From contig JAEQBH010000035.1 in NCBI GenBank assembly GCA_016808115.1, positions 1,860,001 to 1,924,000 on the forward strand: a stretch of DNA of 64,000 nt, written 5' to 3'. The notes below the pieces were generated by a model that was given only the letters and a program-made list of their open reading frames with translations, made no database searches and was not told where the DNA came from. The position numbers were made by a program, and so were the translations under genes. The stretch is from Tetrastigma voinierianum. Taxonomy: Eukaryota > Streptophyta > Magnoliopsida > Vitales > Vitaceae. Shown piece after piece: positions 35,438 through 46,655 of this stretch. Position 1 is the stretch's first letter; the number at the start of each line of letters is the position of its first letter.

Positions 35438-36888
35438 GACCCATGGCCCCCCGACCTGAAACAAGGTTGTCCCTTTTGACATTTATGACTACAATTTATG
35501 TGGGCCTACCTATTTCAACTGCTTCAAAAAGGAAAAAAAGAAAAACCTGAAAATGCATTCATGCTTTGAATTTAATCCATTTTTAATTGATGGGCACTTG
35601 TGGAATTTGAAGTTCTTTGAAAGATTTTGCTCTTTTATGCTTTATTTCATTTTCAAAATCAAATCCCTAGTCAAATGTACATCACGGGCCCAAGAGTAAG
35701 GAAACAAGTGGCAATGCTGGACAAGTAAAGTTATCGTTTAATATTAATTATTAATGTACTTCTGTGGAATTTGAGGCCCGATTCATGGATTTTATCAAGA
35801 GGCATGCTTGATGGGCCTCAAACGGGTAGGCCTGGTGAGCTTCAAACGAGCTGATCCCACAAGACCCGATGGGCTCTATCAGTCAGACCTAACTAAGTCT
35901 CTCTATGATTTTTATGACACAATTCTTTCAAAATTAAAAAATATTAGAAAAATATATATTTAATTTTTTAGATTGGTTTAATTGTACACCCTATATTAAA
36001 ATTTGAAGCTTTTGATCAATAGTTATAAGTTATTTATTTTGAAGATCAAATAAAATTAAAGAAATAAAAAATGAACTAAATTCACTATTACATTTATATG
36101 GTAATGATATTAGTTCTATTACATTGTTATTCATTACAAGCTCAATTTTTTTATAAAGGTGCTTTATAAATATTTAAAAGGGAAACACAAATGAACAATA
36201 AAATTTTGATATTTTAACATAGTAGATAAAGATAACGACAAAATAGTTCTAGAGCTGGCCTATTATCTATGTGATGTATTAATCATGCATATGAGTACAA
36301 ACGGGTTGAAACCTACTTTTAGTGTAGGTGGAAAAGTGATTAGCGAAAGGCAATGCAATTTTATCACTGGAAATAATAGAAGCATAAATATGTTTAAAAG
36401 ATTGGTAGTTAGTGAAAAAAAGATTTTATGATTCTATTTGAGAAGCCACTAAGTATGGAATTTAATGGTCTTTGAAAAGATTTTTTTTTCTCTTTTCAAA
36501 ATCAATAATATCCAACAAGTCAATGCTTTCATCTTCTAAACAAAATCGTTTTGATGTGGTGAAACGTAGGGCCTATGGCCTCGAGCCGAAGGGGTGAAAC
36601 AAGGGCAATGTTTGGTCCGAAAAGCTTGAGATTTATTAGTATCCTCTATGGTATTGATACATTAATGTAAGTCACCAAAATTCCTGAGAAGATCCAAAGA
36701 CGTAGGAATATGGCTGGGATGTTGGGTATTGAACATCCAAATTTCATTGTAAATCCACGAAGAAATCTCCAAGAGTACAATAAAGGAAAATTATCCTCTC
36801 TAAATGTTTCTCACAATCATATATTTTTTTGAAAAGGATAAGAGAAAGCAAATCCCAAGAATCCAACAGGGCAGGAAATCGAGTTATC
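35438..36888. repeat. Duplicon copy 3, truncated
   Basis: Same blocks as copies 1 and 2: 35560-35770 (matching 2400-2620), 36290-36460 (matching 14590-14740), and 36470-36888 (matching 3550-4020, including GGAATATGGCTGGGATGTTGGGTATTGAACAT). Similarity ends at GGAAATCGAGTTA, where the viral sequence begins. No gene. Confidence 0.75.
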
Positions 36889-37100
36889 AGTAGTATAGAT
36901 ACAGAAATATTAGCCGTAACATATGTCATAGATAGTTTTAGAATATTTATAATCCCCAAAAAGGAAATCTTAATAAGAACATATTGTGAAACAATAGTAA
37001 AGTTTTATAAACTAAGAAATGAAAAAAGATCTTCTCAAAGGAGATGGTTAAATTTCATAGAAAAGATAATTAATACAGGTGTAAAAATAGAAATATAACA
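36889..37100 (+). pseudogene. Endogenous pararetrovirus, left arm: end of RNase H
   Basis: Open from the breakpoint to a stop near 37098. It contains the segment SSIDTEILAVTYVIDSFRIF and a charged stretch ending in FIEKIINTGVKIEI, a caulimovirid RNase H C-terminal part that digests template RNA during reverse transcription. It matches 39890-40112 on the minus strand closely. It lacks everything upstream, so it is only a fragment. Confidence 0.75.
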
Positions 37101-37780
37101 TATTAAATGAAAAGACAATAGCCAAACATATTCACTAAGCAGACTAATAAATTAATTTTTTATCACAAATGAACAGGCAAATAACTGGGACCAACAAAAG
37201 GTATTTTACCTTCGAAAAGATTTCTCTTAAGGTATATCCTAAAAGTAATATAACCTTTAATCTGTTATCACATTTAGAACTAGACGAAGAACAAAAATGT
37301 ATTATAGATAACTTTTGGATTAGTTTCAACCAGATTTTTAATAACCAGACTAATAAGAGTTTAGATAAAAAATATTTCATTACTTATTTAAATTGCTTAT
37401 CATAATATCTTAACAAAAAGAATAATGGTAATGTCAATTTCAGCTTTTATGTTATCTACCAAGGTCACAAAACAAACACTTTTAAAACATGGGAAGAAGT
37501 CCTTCCTTACATTTCAAATCATTCTAGACCAATTTTCAAAGGATTTTATAATCTAACCTAGGCCTTAGACCAATGTAAAACAAATTTAGGAAATAATTAA
37601 TTTGTTAGCCCATTAGTTAAACAATTTTTAAGTCACCATGGAAAACCCTATCTAAATCCTGTAGAACCCTATAGTAGCCAGACAAGCAAAACTTTAGATT
37701 TAACTCGTGATTTTGCTCTCCTGTTTCCTTCACTCCAAAATCAAGACCATTTACTTAGAGAAAAGTTAGAAATTTTAAAC
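37101..37780 (+). pseudogene. Endogenous pararetrovirus, left arm: viroplasmin-like gene fragment
   Basis: Inverted counterpart of 39206-39840. 37169-37405 is open (MNRQITGTNK..., LELDEEQKCIIDNFWISF), then a TAA. The following part keeps a GH...FKTWEEVLPYIS-like segment, followed by FKGFYNL, in the pattern of the caulimovirus viroplasmin/RNase H1 N-terminal domain. Stops interrupt it. The family role is translation transactivation and inclusion-body formation; here it is decayed. Confidence 0.6.
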
Positions 37781-38150
37781 AAAACAAATAACCATTTACA
37801 AAATCTTTTGACTAATTAAACATTCTGCGAGTATAATTATGCATTTCCTTAATGCTAGAAAGAATTCCTAAACAGTCAATTTAAACAAACGGACAAGATA
37901 GCAAAATATCAAAATACGGGCGACCATGACCATACATATAAGGAAAGTTTATTAGTTAGAAGAAGAAAATAATGGTACGTGGCATTGTAGTGTCTAGAAT
38001 CTAGGTGAAATATTCATAATCCTAGCTTCTTCCAAAGGGATGCATCTAGGTTTTCCAGCCTATATACCATAATCAAAATTTAGAATATTTTCACTATATG
38101 ATTTCCTCGTGGGAAACCCTTTCAAGATGTTCCCTAAAGTTTTAAAACTA
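37781..38150. other. Left-arm end and unknown sequence
   Basis: Similarity to the right arm stops near 37780 after GTTAGAAATTTTAA. The rest is AT-rich, with scattered short open frames and no recognisable gene. Confidence 0.4.
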
Positions 38151-39060
38151 CCAAAAGTGAAGCATATAAATAAAGAATTATGAATAAAATATTAAACAAG
38201 TTTCATTGATAAAACACACCTTTATACAATAGGAGGAAGAAAGTCAATGAAGCTTCTGGAAAGCTTTGACTGAAAGCTTCTAAAGTATATCACAAGAGAA
38301 AATGAGAGGGTTGAGAGTAGAAAGAGATCTTGGGAGGTAGAAGTGTGTATAAGATAGAAAAGTCCTCTCAATATATAGAGGAAAGAAAGAAACTTGGAGT
38401 AAGAGGATAAGGATAAGGGATAAGGAATTCCACTCCGGTGCTCATTGCCCATCGCAATCGGGAAAACCCAAATTTTCCTTTTACAAGGGATATGGATAAG
38501 GAAAATTTACATGGTCAAGCTCGATAAGATTACGACATTACTGACGGCCAGATTTGCCCTACTTGGTGGATCTTAGGACAAAGATGATTCAAAAGACAAA
38601 TAATACAGCTTGTCCTTTCGCTTTATTCAATCTTACCGCCTCTTATATAATGGTTTATTTTCTTATCAAATCTGGATAAAATGACGTCACGATTCATGGT
38701 TCTTTTCCCATACAGCTGGCTTTTGCTTTTTCCCATGCTTTGTTGTTTTTTTTCTCATACCCTTTTGAGAAGCATCTTTCTTTAGTGAAAAAGTTACTCA
38801 AACATCTTTATCTTCTTTCGGGGCTTTCAATAAGATTCGGGCTTTCACTCTACTTTTAAGGTAGATCCTTTTTAAGAATTCCCTCTGAAGAACCTATTGT
38901 GTTAGTCAAGTAAAAGGCTTTTGAGAAAGCCTCACCCATGTCGATTTGATATGTTCCTACTAACTAATGTCATTTTGACTAGGTTCATCACATCACCTAA
39001 ACGAACTAGGCCTCTATCTCACATTATGACACGTCAAGTCGACCGTGATCAAAATTATTT
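38151..39060 (-). promoter_or_regulatory. Putative pararetrovirus intergenic region with promoter, facing left
   Basis: On the minus strand it follows the viroplasmin-like gene, where caulimovirids carry their genome-length promoter. A TATA box (CTCTATATATTGAGAGG) lies at 38365-38382. About 300 bp upstream is the bZIP-type palindrome TGACGTCA (38682-38689), as in as-1-like viral enhancers. A purine/CTTT-rich segment separates them. If active, it would transcribe leftwards into the antisense strand of the left arm. Promoter identity is inferred from position and motifs. Confidence 0.5.
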
Positions 39061-39113
39061 GGATGTTCTAGTTTGAATTTCTTCCTTTCAGAGGTTGCGT
39101 TTTTCAATTTTAT

Positions 39114-39840
39114 TTATATTTCATTATCTATCTTGTCTTCATATAGTTTCTTCATAACTAAGTAATTTTGTTCAGATCTATCATATTTTTTCCTTAAAAT
39201 TTCTAACTCTTCTCTAAGTAAATGGTCTTGATTTTGGAGTGGAGGAAATAGGGGAGGAAAATCATGTGTTAAATCTAAAATTTTGCTTTTCTAGCTACTA
39301 CAAGGTTCTACAGGATTTAGATAGGGTTTGCCATGGTGATTTAAAAATTGTTTAACTAATGGGCTAGCAAAATAATTATTTCCTAATTTTGTTTTACATT
39401 GGTCTAAGGCCTGTGTTAGATTATAAAATCCTTTGAAAAATGGTCTAGGATGATTTGAAATGTAAGAAAGGACTTCTTCCCATGTTTTAAAAATGTCCAT
39501 TTTATGACCTTGGTAGATAAACATAAAAGCTGAAATTGACGTTACCATTATTCTTTTTGTTAAGATATTCTGATAAACAATTTAAATAAGTAATGAAATA
39601 TTTTATATCTAAACTCTTATTAGTCTGATTATTAAAAATCTGGCTGAAACTAATCCAAAGGTTATCTATAATACATTTTTGTTCTTTGTCTAGTTCTAAA
39701 TGTGGTAATAGATTAAAGGTTATGTTACTTTTAGGATATACCTTAAGAGAATTCTTTCCAAAGGTAAATGCCTTTTCTTGGTCTTTATTGAAATAAGTTG
39801 GAATGATCCCAGTTACCTGCCTGTTCATATGTGACATAAA
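39114..39840 (-). pseudogene. Endogenous pararetrovirus, right arm: viroplasmin-like gene
   Basis: 39502-39837 (minus) is open for 111 residues from MSHMNRQVTGIIP. After a frameshift, 39291-39548 continues with GHKMDIFKTWEEVLSYI and FFKGFYNLTQALDQC, matching the viroplasmin/RNase H1 N-terminal signature (GxxxGIFxTWEE...F.GF..L..A). A likely coiled coil follows, to a stop at 39114-39116. It lies directly after the RT gene, as gene VI does after gene V in caulimoviruses. Broken by a frameshift and at least one stop. Confidence 0.65.
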
Positions 39841-39879
39841 AATTAATTTATTAGTCGGCTTAGTTAATCTGCTAGGCTA

Positions 39880-41048
39880 TTGTCTTTTCCTTTGATATGT
39901 TCTATTTTTATACCTGTATTAATTATCCTTTATGTGAAATTTAACCATCTCCTTTGAGAAGATATTTTTTCATTTCTTAGTTTGTAAAACTTTACTATTA
40001 CTTCACAGTCTGTTCTTATTAAGATTTCCTTTTTGGGGATTATAAATATTCTAAAACTATCTATGGCATATGTTACGACTGATATTTCTGCATCTATACT
40101 GCTGATATTACCATTTTCTTTGTATTTTCCACTATTAAATCTACAAAATTTTTCTGTATTTTTGGTTGAATATTTATGGGGTTTTGCCAATAATATTGTT
40201 CCCCATCCTAGGCTACATCCATCTATTTCAATTATTAAGTAATCATTTATTAATGGTAGTTCTAGTGGTGGTAATTTTGTGACTGGTTCTTTGAGAATTT
40301 TTACTAGCTTAATATCTTCTAGGTTAAAATATTTTTGCCCTCTACCACATACTTTACTAAACAGAGGTCTTGCAATCCGACTTAAATTTTTTATAAATGG
40401 TCTCTCATAGTTTAATAATCCTAAGAATTTATGTAATTCTTTTGTTTCTTATATTTTATCAAGAAATGTTTGAATTTTTTCTGAAATATGCGGTTGTACT
40501 AATATTTTACTATTTCCTATTATTACTCCTAAAAATTATATAGTCTGTTGAAATAGTTGCATTTTACTTTTACTAATTATAATATCATGTTCTTCGAACT
40601 TTTTTAATACTATTTGGAGATGTCCTATATGTTTTTTTTTCTTGCTAAAAACAAGTATATCATCTATGTATACTGCTACAAATGAATTATTATCTCTAAA
40701 TATATTATTCATCTTTCTTTGGAATATTGATGGAGTATTTTTTAAACCAAATGGCATTATATCATTCAAATGCCTTTCCACAAGAAAAGTTGTCCAAGGT
40801 ATATTGGTTCAAATCCATCTTAACTTGTTAAAATCCTTATTTACAATCAAATTTGCTAAATATACTACAATATTTTATTTTTCCTAATAAATATTCTTTT
40901 GTTGGTATATCATATCTATCATCTTCTATATTATCGTTTAACCTTTTGTAGTTAATCACCATCCTACTTTTTCCTCTTTCTTGTTCACTATGTTTGTTTA
41001 CCAAGAAGACTAATGATCTTTGAGGTGAATTTGATCTTCATATTACAT
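39880..41048 (-). pseudogene. Endogenous pararetrovirus, right arm: reverse transcriptase/RNase H
   Basis: From 41048 leftwards: RMVINYKRLND (RT block 1-2, about 40930-40965), then, in the open stretch 40536-40781, MPFGLKNTPSIFQRKMNNIF and the YIDD active-site motif (about 40659-40670), followed by a connection region and RNase H (39930-40190, SSIDAEISVVTYAIDSFRIF). RT turns the viral RNA into DNA. Several stops and frame changes disable it, and the N-terminal part (movement protein, coat, protease) is absent. The upstream end abuts an LTR-like element at 41051. Confidence 0.82.
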
Positions 41049-41050
41049 CT

Positions 41051-42425
41051 TGTGACGCCCCAAATCCTGGGGGTCATTTTTTTTTTGGCTATTGGACAAG
41101 TCTGTCATGACAAAGTCACTTTGTCGCGCCTGTCGTGCTCACGATCGCATGAGCCCAGGCCTGTCGTGTGAGAGCCTAGCGCTCTGTCACGCGTGCTGGC
41201 CTAGTCTATGTGTCGTAACAAAAAAAAAACTCTATCACAACACCACCCTAAGGAACCCCATCATGATAGGAATGTCCTACCCTTGGGAGAACTCTATCGT
41301 GACACAGAATTGCTTGTAGTGACAGAAAAGCGCCCGTTCTAGGCCAAAACCTGTCGCGACAAGAAAAATCCATGTCGCGACCCAAGATGCATTGCTAGTC
41401 CAACTCCCATCACGACACTACACTCACCGTCGCAACAAGAAACAAGAATTCTTTGTCGCAACAGAGACCCGAAAATGGGCGGTAGCCCATTCTGGTCTTC
41501 TACACCTTTAGTTCCCTTTTTTTCTTTTCTTTCCAAAACACCCTAAATTCGATATAAAATAGCCTTTTATAACAAAGGCAACATGAAACCCGAAGAACTT
41601 GCCAAACTATATTAATCATTCAAAATGAGTTTAATTTCAACTTTCTTCTTCTTACATATACATAAACTAGGTTTTCTATCCAAAATTTACAAAATACAAA
41701 ACAAAGCCAAATTTGGCCTTTTCTTCCTGACTAAGATCTTGGATCTGATCCATCCCCCGATGTACTTCTAGTACTTGAAAATAATTTCCCACGACGGGGC
41801 GAGCAATGCTCAATAGATGAATTCTCCTACAATGGCTACTCCCCATCTAAGTGTACATGCAATGGCACACACACATCATACCACATTCCATACCAAAAAT
41901 GCAATCCTACATGGAATATTCATGTCATGAATGAGATGAGACTCTTTATGCCCATAACCTGAGTCCTGACCGACTCCCTCACACCTGCGACACCAAGTGT
42001 GAAAACCAATCATTGGTGTTTCACCCCATGACTTAACCCTTTGGACAACCCTCCAATATTCATTGGTGTTATGCATTTATGGGCCGGGCGGTTTTTTCAA
42101 GCTATACCTTGTGATCGCTACGCCTTCCCAACATTTTTACGCTCTTCATCCGTCTGGTGATCATGTCTTAATCGCGAATGAATTCGGGTCTTCACTGGGT
42201 GAGGGGGAGATCGCAATTTTACTCGCTTCCGTCCAACATATCGAGGTATTTTATTTTTCATACAACCGTGAGTCTCAATTTTGGATGTCATTCCTTTCCG
42301 AACTCACTACACATTCATCAAGAATGGTGAATAACGACCCTTATGCACACACAAATTCGACTATAACGTGATGTCCCAATGAAATGTGCCATTTTTATTA
42401 TATCATGTTATCATGCAATAATGGC
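41051..42425 (+). mobile_element. LTR-like element, TGTGACGCCCC type
   Basis: Begins TGTGACGCCCCAAATCCTGG directly against the viral RT remnant, the typical start of chromovirus-type gypsy LTRs. Its first 400 bp repeat the word TGTCGCGACA and variants (about 41100-41460). No coding sequence; the 3' end is uncertain. Confidence 0.45.
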
Positions 42426-42429
42426 GATT

Positions 42430-42785
42430 ATCCAATCTGATTTGAAACATAAATGCAAATGGAATTTAAAATTTTTATCCCTAAACCCACCAAGGATCAT
42501 ATGCGGTTCATAAAAACCGAAGGAAGGGTAAAACGAACTTACCTCTTGTAGATCGACCACAAGCCTCTAAAGTCCATTTTGGTTTATTCGATCTTCAAAG
42601 GTGCTGCCTTTCTCGAAAGCCACCACCTCTACAAGTATCCACACGAACAAATAATGAAACGATCTTGTTGAATGCTACCAGGTTCATCTTCTCAAACTAA
42701 ATTGGGGGTCTCTCTGCTTCGGGGTTGTTCTGAGTAAAATATCAATTACTCAAATATATATGTCGAAGAGTATATATATAGTAGA

Positions 42786-42871
<86 letters not shown>

Positions 42872-44086
42872 TCTCCATAGGTTTTAGTCAAAACGAATGT
42901 ATATTATTTTATATTAAAACTTTTTAAATAATAACAATTTCTAAATTCAAATCCTTACGTATAAGGAAACTAATTTATATTATATTATTATATTTAAACT
43001 CTTTTAACACAACAATTTAAATTCAAATCCTTATCGATAAGGAAACGAATTTATATTATTATATACTTAAAACTCTTTTAAAAACCCTTACATTATTTTC
43101 TTATCCAATAAGAAAATATAACAAATTAATGGTTTGTTATAATTTAAATCACACTAAACTTTCTCAAAATTAAATTCAATTTAAATAACAACTAATTGTT
43201 ATTTATAATTTAAAATAATTCCCATCATTTTAAATTACTACGTAGAGTGAAAAACCATAACCGTTATTATTCGTTTTAATGTGCGACCCTATAGGTTCAA
43301 TTAACATCGCGTAGGGCCTAAATCATATTTTGATCCCATGTCATATGGCCTCTAGCAAGACATTATGACTACCTGCTAAATGAAAGCTCATGATCCGAGA
43401 CAACCTAATATACCTAATGACATAATCCTTTTCATGATATCTTTGATGTAATATAAGGCATGAAAATGTGTCAACTCTATATCGCTCTATCTTTGATTAC
43501 TCGAAACCCAATTAGATCGACTAAACAAATGAAATTGATCTCCATCAATTCATTTTGAGCATGCATGTGCATTTCTCAACCCCAATTGTCGAGGGACCCG
43601 TAGATATCTCTCTTATAATAAGATGGACAAATTTCCATCTTAATCGCCATATCTCACAACATAATTTTATTATGTTCAAGTATAACCTTTATAAATATCC
43701 AATTAAAGACAACATTTGATTATATCAAAACACACACATTCTTATGTTGGAGAACTATAGCGATCTCAAAGTCAAAGGATTTAATATTAACACAACTATT
43801 AGAGATTAACTTATGACTTCTCATCCTATTAATCTCAAGATCTGCCCATTCAATATTTGTTCTCAACAAATAGATATAAATTTGATTTGTATCTCATACA
43901 CATATTCATCCCATGAATATCAATCAAACTTTATACTATCTTAATTCATTGTTATTCCCATAACAATAACCAATAGGGACATTTAGAACAATTAATAATA
44001 TTATTCGCTTTGACATTATATATAATAAACATGAAACCATCATAATAATAAATTCTCATAAATAGTCAAAATACTATGTCCATACA
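42430..44086 (-). mobile_element. LTR-like element B, copy 2
   Basis: Reverse-complement homologue of 22294-23757 along nearly all its length, starting with TG at 44086. An internal (TA)n has expanded to about 82 bp (42789-42870), and a CAAATCCTTA..ATAAGGAAAC block is duplicated (42943, 43018). Solo LTR or truncated element without genes. Confidence 0.75.
42789..42870. repeat. (TA)n microsatellite within element B copy 2
   Basis: About 82 bases of alternating AT. Element B copy 1 has only short TATATA runs here (23400-23435). Confidence 0.9.
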
Positions 44087-44399
44087 ATAGGCCTAGTTAA
44101 TTGATATTTTCAATAGCTTACATGCATCATGAGAGCTACATGCAACATTTCCAAATTGTGAAAATTATATTTTCTATGTATAATTTTCATTCACTATAAT
44201 TCTCATGTAAATTCATCAAACAAGCATATGTTTATGATTCATGGATAATTATATTTTTGTACAATATAATTCTCATCATCAAGCAACCCATGTTAATACA
44301 TCAATTGAGCATGTAACAATATGATTTTCACACAACCAACATGTTATTCATTTTTTTAGCAATAACACGTAAAAACAACACACATGGACCAAGAACAAT
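44087..44399. other. AT-rich spacer, nothing recognised
   Basis: About 310 bp with no open frame, repeat match or motif I can support. Confidence 0.4.
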
Positions 44400-46655
44400 G
44401 TAACACCCCAAAATATACCCTAGGAATTTTCAACGTGTTTAGGGTATTTTGTAGGTATAATTTGAATTTTTTGGTAATTATTATTGCTCATGAAAAATTC
44501 AAACCCGAATTCAGACAGTTATAAGGGTAATTTTTAATTTGTCAAAATGGGACACAAAAGACATAATATAAGAAGATGGTAGGTTATTATATAAATGACA
44601 TAACTTGATTTGCAAATATAGGAGAGTTTGAGGACAAAGTGCAATAAAAGGGAAAATTTAATATAAAAAGGGGATGAGACCAAAGATATGTCATTTTTTT
44701 GGTCTAAGAAGGGAGAGCAAAACATGAAGGAGAGAAGAAGAGAGAAAAGAAGAAGAAGAAGAAGAGAAGAGAAGGAAGAAGGAAGGAGAAAAGAAGAGAA
44801 GAAAGGTATGGATTCCTATAGTTTTGTATGGAACTTGTTAAGTTTTGTGTGGAATCATTAGTATGGTTTTTGGGTATGGAATGCTAGGGTTTCATGACTC
44901 TAGTTCTCATCTAGTTCCGAGCTAGGGTTTGAGGTGTTAAAGAGTGTGAGTACTTGTCAGAGTATAGAATCCACCCTCGAGTATGAATTCGCTTATGATG
45001 TAGAGATACATGCTCGGGGTGTTAGGAATTTAACCTAACTTACAAGAATTTGAGTTTGGTTTGGCTAAACCCTAATTAATCTATACGTCTCGTTTGCTTG
45101 CGAACCATTTCGAGATGTTTTCTAGAGAGTATACAAGTACCCTTTTGATTTTGGTGGAATTTATGGAAAAAGGGCATGAAATATGCCATTTATGGGTAAT
45201 CTCATAATTCGGTACCTATACCCAAACAAGGGTGGTACCGCAACACTAAATTGTATCCGCGGCAATTTCCGCATTCAAGAAAAAGCGGTACCGGTATTAA
45301 GACAAAGCGGCACTGTACCAACTTACATAACCAAAGTGGTACTAGTAACCACTTATAGAATAGTATTGGTAACGGTGATTCAATCAAAGTGGTACTCTGA
45401 TTCAATGCTTTCGGCACTTTGATTTTTGTACCTTTGTGTTTTTGCGCCAAATTGCATATTGATAGCATAGAACCCTAACAAAATGACTAATGCATGTCAA
45501 ATATGAATGAAACTAAGTGAAAATGCACCGTACCTCGTCACCTTGGCGAGTGTGATGTTGGCAAACTTAATGGTCTATAATAATATAGTAAGCTTCTATA
45601 TACATATAATTGTAGGACTGCCTAAGACCGGATATTGAATGAAATGACACCTCTATTACGTGGGTAGGCATGTATAGTACTTCGGTACTCTCTTATTAGT
45701 GCGACGACACTGTCTGACGTGCTTCGGCACATTTAGTACTTCTAAGACTTCCTCCGATTAGTGTTACGACACTCGAATCGCTCTTCTCGACACACTTAGT
45801 ACTGATACTTCCGATTAGTGCGACGACACTCCGTCAGCCAACACCCGCGAAGCACAAGACTCATCACTATACCGGCACTTCTTAATTTATTGTGTTGTGT
45901 CCTACTCATTTTATTACCATTCATGTAGTAAAAAGTTATATGATAAGGTTCTGAATAACGAATATGAGGAAAGTAATGCATACTGTTTCCGTCTAAATGT
46001 AAATTCGCAGTACCTCCGAGAAAAGTATAAGCCTGTAGTACCTAAGGGTAACCAGCCAAATATAAGTCTGCTAAAAGTACAAGTATAAGTATAAGTTCTA
46101 TAATATCTACGGGTACCTCTATACAAATATAAGTCTACTAAAAGTACAAGTATAAATATAAGCTCTGTAGGACCTTCAGGTACCTTGGTACAAGTATAGG
46201 CTCTATAACTCCTACGGGAGATCTGAACAAGTATAAGTCCGCTATAAGTACAAGTAGGTGTATAAGTTTACTATATGAAGTCATGATAAATTTTGATATA
46301 TGCTACTGTTTATCTGTTAGTGTTATATGCTTACTGTAAAAGTGTATTAATGCATGTGTATATGTATAAGACATATGTTTCCCACTACGTGTAAAGCTTA
46401 GCACGAGTTTTAATCCGTGTAGGTACAAAAGAGGACGTCCGCAATTCACAAGATACCATTGGCCAACAAAGTAGTAAGAGTCCATCATGAGGTCATAGCG
46501 CTTCCGATTATGTAAATGTGTAAATGTATAGTTTTGTATATGTATGTAAATGGAACTATAATCGTATGTGTGAGATCAGAACACTACTACTGGGTGGTAG
46601 TTTTATATTTTCAGGGATCTTTGTATATCACATTTTGTTACAAGATAAGATTTTG
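44400..46655 (+). mobile_element. LTR-like repeat, TGTAACACCCC type
   Basis: Starts TGTAACACCCCAAAATATA, the common chromovirus LTR start. Includes an AG-rich stretch (44720-44810), many GGTACC/GCGGTAC words (45210-45420), GTGCGACGACACT units (45690, 45810) and roughly 75-bp AGTACAAGTATAAGT units (46070-46270). No coding sequence. The end is set where a second TGTAACGCC start appears and is provisional. Confidence 0.4.

Noticed and set aside
42063..42371. 102-aa plus-strand ORF
   Set aside because: Inside an LTR-like sequence, no recognised domain; chance opening is likely.
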